Below are positions 63,973 through 64,000 of a stretch of DNA of 64,000 bases, one piece after another. The stretch comes from Ignavibacteriales bacterium (GTDB lineage: Bacteria > Bacteroidota > Ignavibacteria > Ignavibacteriales > Ignavibacteriaceae), in the NCBI GenBank assembly GCA_016714125.1, contig JADJNX010000002.1:520636-584635 (forward strand), in the 5' to 3' direction. The position numbers and the translations under genes are program-made. Numbering within the stretch: the stretch's first letter is position 1; every line of letters starts with the position of its first letter. The notes beneath the pieces were generated by a model. It was not told where the DNA came from. It ran no database searches and saw only the letters and a list, made by a program, of their open reading frames with translations.

Positions 63973-64000
63973 AAAGCCGTGGTAGAAATATCACGGCTTT
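63973..64000 (+). terminator. Intrinsic terminator of katG (cut by window edge)
   Basis: A 9-bp perfect stem AAAGCCGTG/CACGGCTTT with a 10-nt loop, 40 nt after the katG stop. The stem's right arm ends in TTT at the last base of the window, so the T-run is only partly visible. Confidence 0.82.

Overview
The window is a chromosomal segment of roughly 40-45 % G+C, coding at high density, from a bacterium of the Bacteroidota/Chlorobi side of the tree, most likely an Ignavibacteria-type lineage. The grounds are a C-terminal type IX secretion (T9SS type A) sorting domain with the QNYPNPFNP signature at the end of a 1002-residue exported protein, a second exported protein with a related QNVPNPF signature, several promoters whose -10/-7 element reads TAnnTTTG or close to it, a two-component sensor with an N-terminal beta-propeller, and lipid A genes showing a Gram-negative envelope. 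The lineage is inferred from these traits, not from a phylogeny.

Layout. (1) 1-25.5 kb, all on the minus strand: a continuous informational supercluster. In transcription order it runs tRNA-Tyr, tRNA-Gly, tRNA-Thr, rpmG, tRNA-Trp, secE, nusG, rplK, rplA, rplJ, rplL, rpoB, rpoC; then a terminator and a new promoter; then rpsL, rpsG, fusA, tuf, rpsJ, rplC, rplD, rplW, rplB, rpsS, rplV, rpsC, rplP, rpmC, rpsQ, rplN, rplX, rplE, rpsN, rpsH, rplF, rplR, tRNA-Gln, rpsE, rpmD, rplO, secY (cut by the window edge). A tRNA-Gln gene sits inside the spc operon between rplR and rpsE. (2) 25.5-35.7 kb, minus strand: a T9SS-exported Asp-box protein, a SlyD-like prolyl isomerase, acetate kinase with 3-hydroxyacyl-CoA dehydrogenase, an ABC exporter pair, and gpsA-plsY for phospholipid synthesis. 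(3) 35.9-39.2 kb, plus strand: a propeller/Y_Y_Y histidine kinase that converges on and overlaps ispD. (4) 39.2-56.2 kb, minus strand: a tightly packed run beginning with a membrane-anchored GH2-like protein and a Yip1-like membrane protein, then smc, an exported T9SS protein, a HAD phosphatase, a membrane methyltransferase, lpxB, a DUF374 acyltransferase, lpxK, ppdK, queA and ispD. (5) 56.5-64 kb: rpsT, a damaged SpoIIE-type phosphatase, an SPFH protein with a small Arc-like partner, a cytochrome b-like/decaheme cytochrome c pair, and katG.

The most conspicuous property is damage. Sixteen genes, including essential single-copy ones (rpoB, rpoC, fusA, tuf, rpsL, rpsJ, rplB, rplA, smc), carry frameshifts, mostly one-base changes in homopolymers; three carry in-frame nonsense codons (rpoB, lpxK, katG); and fusA lacks about 127 nt. 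Because a cell could not live with these, I read most as sequencing or assembly error and annotate the repaired genes across their full span. I did not find a clearly new biological system. The best candidates for follow-up are the intra-operon tRNA-Gln, the catalytically degenerate membrane GH2/Yip1 pair ahead of smc, the decaheme cytochrome pair, the SPFH/Arc pair, and two families of short intergenic repeats.
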